Notes under the pieces: model-generated
The model's input: only the letters and a program-made list of their open reading frames with translations
Database searches by the model: none
Told to the model about the DNA's origin: nothing
NCBI RefSeq assembly: GCF_017614965.1
Contig: NZ_WVUG01000071.1
Location: forward strand, 1-32,577
DNA from: Streptomyces griseorubiginosus
GTDB lineage: Bacteria; Actinomycetota; Actinomycetes; Streptomycetales; Streptomycetaceae
Direction of reading: 5' to 3'
Length of the DNA stretch: 32,577 nt
Translations under genes and position numbers: made by a program
Shown: positions 31,624-32,577 of the stretch, one piece after another
How the letters are laid out: each line of letters begins with the position of its first letter
Numbering within the stretch: the first letter of the stretch is position 1

Positions 31624-31640
31624 CTTAAGGCAACCTTAAG
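31624..31640. promoter_or_regulatory. 17-bp AT-rich palindrome upstream of the ATPase-like regulator
   Basis: CTTAAGG and CCTTAAG flank CAA, a perfect 7-3-7 inverted repeat in otherwise GC-rich DNA. It is 45 bases after a TTGACA (31574-31579), which has no matching -10 at standard spacing. It lies in the 263-base gap (31563-31825) before the next gene and could be an operator. Resemblance to iron boxes is only partial. Confidence 0.45.
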
Positions 31641-31825
31641 TCTGCCTTGCCGAGGGGGCCCGTCGATTGCCTTCAGCTGAGCCTCCGCCGCAGGTCGGAC
31701 GGGCTGCGGAGGCTACCGAACTGCCTTTGGCATATGCCGATCGGCGGGTTCGGAATGATGGGTTCCGGGGGGTGTATTCCTTCGGAACGGCCCCGGAGCG
31801 CGCCGCGGACGGCCATGATGGGGGC

Positions 31826-32329
31826 ATGGCGGGGCTGGAGGGCATCGAACAGCCGCGGGGACAGAGCCGTGCGACCGCGGCGCGCTGGTCGCCTGCGGTG
31901 GAGGACGAACGAGCGCTCAAGGCGCTGGAGTTGTTCGGCAACCCGACCGAGGCCGAGGTCCCCCTGCCGTCCCGCCCCGAGTCCGCGGCGACCGCCCGCC
32001 GGCTCGCCCAGGTCGTGGTGCTCCGGCACTGGGGGCTCACCCCGAAGATGACCGAGGACGCGGTCCTGCTGGTCTCGGAGCTCGTCGGCAACGCCGTCCG
32101 GCACACCGGCGCCCGGGTGTTCGGCCTGCGCATGCGGCGCCGGCGCGGCTGGATCCGCATCGAGGTCCGCGACCCCTCCCGGGGGCTGCCCTGTCTGATG
32201 CCGGTTCAGGACATGGACATCAGCGGCCGGGGCCTGTTCCTGGTCGACAAGCTCGCCGACCGCTGGGGCGTCGACCTGCTCCCGCGCGGCAAGACGACCT
32301 GGTTCGAAATGCGCGTCGCCGACCGCTAG
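31826..32329 (+). CDS. Small ATP-binding regulator (anti-sigma/serine kinase-like HATPase)
   Basis: 167 aa, soluble. The single domain is GHKL/HATPase_c_2 of the RsbW/SpoIIAB type: N-box SELVGNAVRHTG with Glu85 and Asn89, G1-like RDPSRGLP around Asp116, and G2 SGRGLFLVDKLADRWGV. No histidine-phosphorylation domain is present. Streptomyces have dozens of such proteins; many are thought to act as anti-sigma factors or serine kinases, but the partner here is unknown and no sigma factor is adjacent. The ATG at 31826 follows a GGGGG run very closely; the frame stays open back to a TTG at 31667, so a longer N-terminus is possible. Confidence 0.88.
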   Translation: MAGLEGIEQPRGQSRATAARWSPAVEDERALKALELFGNPTEAEVPLPSRPESAATARRLAQVVVLRHWGLTPKMTEDAVLLVSELVGNAVRHTGARVFGLRMRRRRGWIRIEVRDPSRGLPCLMPVQDMDISGRGLFLVDKLADRWGVDLLPRGKTTWFEMRVADR

Positions 32330-32408
32330 AGCCGGATTGTGCTCGCCGCGACCCGAACATTGTCCGCAATCGCGGCAATCAGCCGTTTTCTTACCTGGCG
32401 CCCCTTAA

Positions 32409-32577
32409 ATGGTGCGGGTGACCCCGACCGACCGCCGCACGGCCCTGCGCACGGGTGCCGGCCTCCTCGCCGCAGGCGCCCTCACCGCTGGATGTGCCAC
32501 GCACGGCGCCGTCGCACATCCCGCGTCCTCCGCGTCGCCCACGACGTCCCCCGCCCCCTCGGCCCGGGCCCCGGAGG
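32409..32577 (+). CDS. N-terminus of a lipoprotein (runs off the right edge)
   Basis: 56 codons are visible. TDRRTALRTGAGLLAAGALTAGC is a lipoprotein signal with an RR pair and lipobox LTAGC (Cys29 from ATG 32409), so Tat- or Sec-dependent lipidation is likely. After it comes a Ser/Pro/Thr-rich linker (HPASSASPTTSPAPS), typical of surface enzymes tethered to the membrane. No catalytic domain is in view, so function is unknown. ATG 32409 lies in CTTAAATG without a ribosome site; GTG 32412 or 32418 are alternatives. Confidence 0.75.
   Translation, partial: MVRVTPTDRRTALRTGAGLLAAGALTAGCATHGAVAHPASSASPTTSPAPSARAPE

Noticed and set aside
31624..31640. Iron box (DmdR/IdeR operator)
   Set aside because: Only part of the TTAGGTTAGGCTNACCTAA consensus fits and the half-site spacing differs; kept only as an unassigned palindrome.

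Overview
The window is high-GC actinobacterial chromosome, almost certainly Streptomyces. It has GTG and TTG starts, strong GC-rich terminator hairpins, many secreted proteases and lipoproteins, and a trehalose/glycogen type alpha-glucan system. From memory, the order glgE, glgP, M4 protease, two ABC exporter pairs, two-component system, glgX, two L,D-transpeptidases, enoyl-CoA hydratase and small ATPase resembles the S. coelicolor block around SCO5443-SCO5460. That comparison was not run here. No rRNA, tRNA, CRISPR array or insertion sequence was seen.

Layout: (1) 1-5205 holds alpha-glucan metabolism: the 5' part of glgE (minus) and glgP (plus), with a secreted subtilisin-like protease (minus) between them. 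(2) 5334-7995 is a compact cassette that looks like a type VII secretion (T7SS/ESX-like) polymorphic toxin system: a small helical partner with a YxxxD motif, a 476-aa toxin with an N-terminal T7SS-signal-like domain and a CdiA-CT-like nuclease tail, a SitI3-like immunity protein and a DUF6086-like protein. This is the most system-like and least explained part of the window. (3) 8027-12740 (minus) holds a DUF1990 protein and two paralogous M4 metalloproteases, the second carrying a C-terminal P domain. Their upstream regions share a composite element with exactly conserved spacing. (4) 12860-20172 (minus) holds two overlapping ABC exporter pairs. In each pair the ATPase lesions are distributed so that one composite site is intact and the other degenerate. 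(5) 20277-23938 (plus) is an ABC-2 exporter plus histidine kinase/response regulator operon preceded by a 24-bp near-palindrome. (6) 23935-27656 (minus) holds a Tat-exported sulfatase and the glycogen debranching enzyme GlgX. (7) 27808-30390 (plus) holds two tandem L,D-transpeptidase lipoproteins. (8) 30391-32577 (plus) holds a terminator, a perfect-period 4 x 82-bp tandem repeat running into the promoter of an enoyl-CoA hydratase, a small HATPase-type regulator and the start of a further lipoprotein.

How it works together: GlgX and GlgP take apart and debranch alpha-glucan while GlgE builds it from maltose-1-phosphate, so the window's two edges belong to one storage pathway. Most of the rest faces outward: secreted proteases with inhibitory propeptides, cell-wall crosslinking enzymes, multidrug- or peptide-type exporters with a neighbouring sensor, and a contact-type or secreted nuclease with its immunity. 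All names rest on reading translated motifs by eye. No database search was available.
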